Shown: positions 62,795-64,000 of the stretch, in pieces
How positions within the stretch are numbered: position 1 is the stretch's first letter
Layout of the letters: the number at the start of each line of letters is the position of its first letter
Assembly (NCBI RefSeq): GCF_964340395.1
Contig: NC_135551.1
Span: forward strand, 16,443,503 to 16,507,502
Direction: 5' to 3'
Origin: Glandiceps talaboti
Taxonomy: Eukaryota > Hemichordata > Enteropneusta > Spengelidae
DNA length: 64,000 nucleotides
Position numbers and translations under genes: made by a program
The notes under the pieces: model-generated
Told to the model about the DNA's origin: nothing
What the model saw: only the letters and a program-made list of their open reading frames with translations
The model's database searches: none

Positions 62795-63682
62795 GTATAT
62801 GTTATTTGCCAAATACCGTTCCATGTCTTGCTGCGAGAGGTAATTTTACTGGTATAACGGACCGGAGAGCCGGAGGCGAGCCGTTATACCAGATAAATTA
62901 CCTCGAGCAGCAAGATGTGGAACAGTATTTGGCAAATAACATACTTATACGTCACCTGCGACTACGAAATTCAATTTTTGAATGTCTAAAAATGCTGTTT
63001 CATTTTTAAACAAAATCACTTCCGCGTTATACTGTTGAGCGTAGTATCACGTACTTCTCTAATGACTGCAGTGCGGTTGTTTACATCTCAGCCTTAACTT
63101 GACCATCCAATCAGAGTGCGCGTTTACTCAGTAGTATGACGTAATGTTTACTATTTGCATATCACTCAAAGATATATTCAAACTTATAACCTTCAGCAGA
63201 AAAATTAGTGCGTCTTTGTTTTGCGTACTGTATTCCATTAAATGTACAGAAATGTTCGTGATATACTTTGTTGTTCTAGTTAAGCAAAAATTGCACCCTC
63301 TGTGGTGGTAATTTTGATATCCTTCATCTATTTAGGAATTCATGTTCACGATCGCGTGACGACCGTGCGTTCGCCGTATCTGGACTATCGCCGTTCTGCA
63401 TGGAATTTTAGACAGTTTCCCTCTGACACAAAACATACAGTTCAAAGACTTGTTACAATGTATACAACGATGATATTTCATACGGTTGACAATAAATTTG
63501 GCATTTGGAAATGTTGGTTATAGCTGTATTTCTAGTTGTCTGCTCGGTTTGTTTACAAGGGGACGTCCAGTGATCACGTGATACAACAAGCAAAAATACG
63601 GCTGTTGGTCAGTGAAAAATACGCCCGTGTATCTGCAGGGCTCTCGACCAATCAGAATGCGAGATTGGTGACAGGTGACGTA
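62795..63682. mobile_element. Hairpin-headed non-autonomous element (element P2), TAA target duplication
   Basis: The insert is absent from the paralogous copy at about 59937. TAA flanks it (62792-62794, 63683-63685). It opens with a long hairpin with arms 62795-62860 and 62881-62944 (gttatttgccaaatac...ggtataacgg and its inverse), with a 20-nt loop. Directly after the hairpin is TTATACGTCACCTG (62945-62958), whose inverse CAGGTGACGTATAA ends the element. Near the right end is ccaatcagaatgcg. No coding region was recognised. The architecture is the same as element P1. Confidence 0.75.
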
Positions 63683-63782
63683 TAATGGTTTGTATATGCG
63701 GAGTGGGCACATGTCAAAAGAATAGGAGTTTCCTGGCCTTTCGCGTTGTTTTCTCTCATAATACAAAGTTTCATTTTGACTT

Positions 63783-63830
63783 TAAATTCAATTCAATCCA
63801 ATTCAATTCAATTCAATTCAATTCAATTCC
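63783..63830. repeat. (CAATT)n microsatellite in unit copy 2
   Basis: Pentanucleotide run longer than in copy 1, at the matching position. Confidence 0.95.
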
Positions 63831-64000
63831 ATCTTTCATAGGCTACACATACTACCAGAGTGTGGTATGGTACTAATTTTGAAAAACAAAATGAAATATA
63901 GAAGGTTCACAATTGCTGTAAAGTGTACTATTAATTGTTTTCTTGGGGAGGGGTTACTGACAGTTCTTGTTTTCAAGGACACCGGCATTCTTTTATTTCC

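Larger units (their letters stand above)
61731..64000 (+). repeat. ~1.43-kb repeat unit, copy 2 (split; runs off the window)
   Basis: Aligns with 58889 onward through ...gatgagagctt (62791). It resumes at about 63686 after the insertion and continues to the window end with the same acatgtcaaaagaataggag and (CAATT)n sequence. Differences from copy 1 are scattered substitutions plus a longer T/G-run near 62270-62300. Confidence 0.9.

Overview
This is an AT-rich, gene-poor stretch of animal nuclear DNA. The evidence is spliced coding fragments with GT-AG junctions, many long microsatellites and many decayed eukaryotic transposable elements. The mix (Mutator-like transposase with a SAP-like domain, DIRS/PAT-type tyrosine-recombinase retroelement, Penelope-like and LINE fragments, a death-effector-domain exon) fits a marine invertebrate. 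I cannot name the phylum from sequence alone. I see no rRNA, tRNA, CRISPR or bacterial operon.

Layout, 0.1-19 kb: a dispersed repeat (141-690). A 2.65-kb TIR element with TAA target duplication (3666-6318) carries SAP-like and acidic coding remnants. A broken DEDDh exonuclease gene lies on the minus strand (about 8.9 to 6.4 kb). A ~70-bp satellite (from 9.53 kb, ending about 15.93 kb) is split by three insertions, one of them a 4220-bp transposon (10460-14679) with 135-bp TIRs and a perfect 9-bp target duplication, carrying a four-exon RecQ-type helicase pseudogene. Immediately beyond is a decayed Mutator-like (MULE) transposase gene, also minus strand (18.6 to 15.9 kb).

19-34 kb: a second TAA-flanked TIR element in a minisatellite (20639-21464), a second copy of the first dispersed repeat (23291-23815), a tandem array of four ~0.86-0.89-kb units each holding a GA microsatellite and a conserved splice-donor-like site (23.8-27.06 kb), and a LINE remnant (31.9-33.3 kb).

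34-48 kb: a degenerate PAT/Ngaro-type DIRS retroelement with split direct repeats A1-B1-A2-B2 (34219-37730), its RNase H interrupted by a small TIR element with 9-bp target duplication. Then a nested repeat array (40.45-47.76 kb) interrupted by a probable 1.7-kb solo LTR that contains eight 54-bp repeats, each with a YY1-like motif.

48-64 kb: a Penelope-like endonuclease remnant (49147-49437), one convincing host-type coding exon with a death effector domain (50918-51209, minus), a minisatellite (54.5-54.86 kb), and a ~1.43-kb repeat unit present twice (58889-60320 and 61731 to the window end). The second copy is split by a hairpin-headed insertion (62795-63682).

The most interesting signals are: the RecQ-bearing TIR transposon beside a MULE transposase and a DEDDh exonuclease on the same strand; two tiny palindromic insertions with 7-bp direct repeats; and two elements sharing an unusual hairpin-plus-TIR design. 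Nearly all coding fragments carry stops or frameshifts; only the DED exon looks intact. Family assignments come from motif recognition by eye, without database searches.
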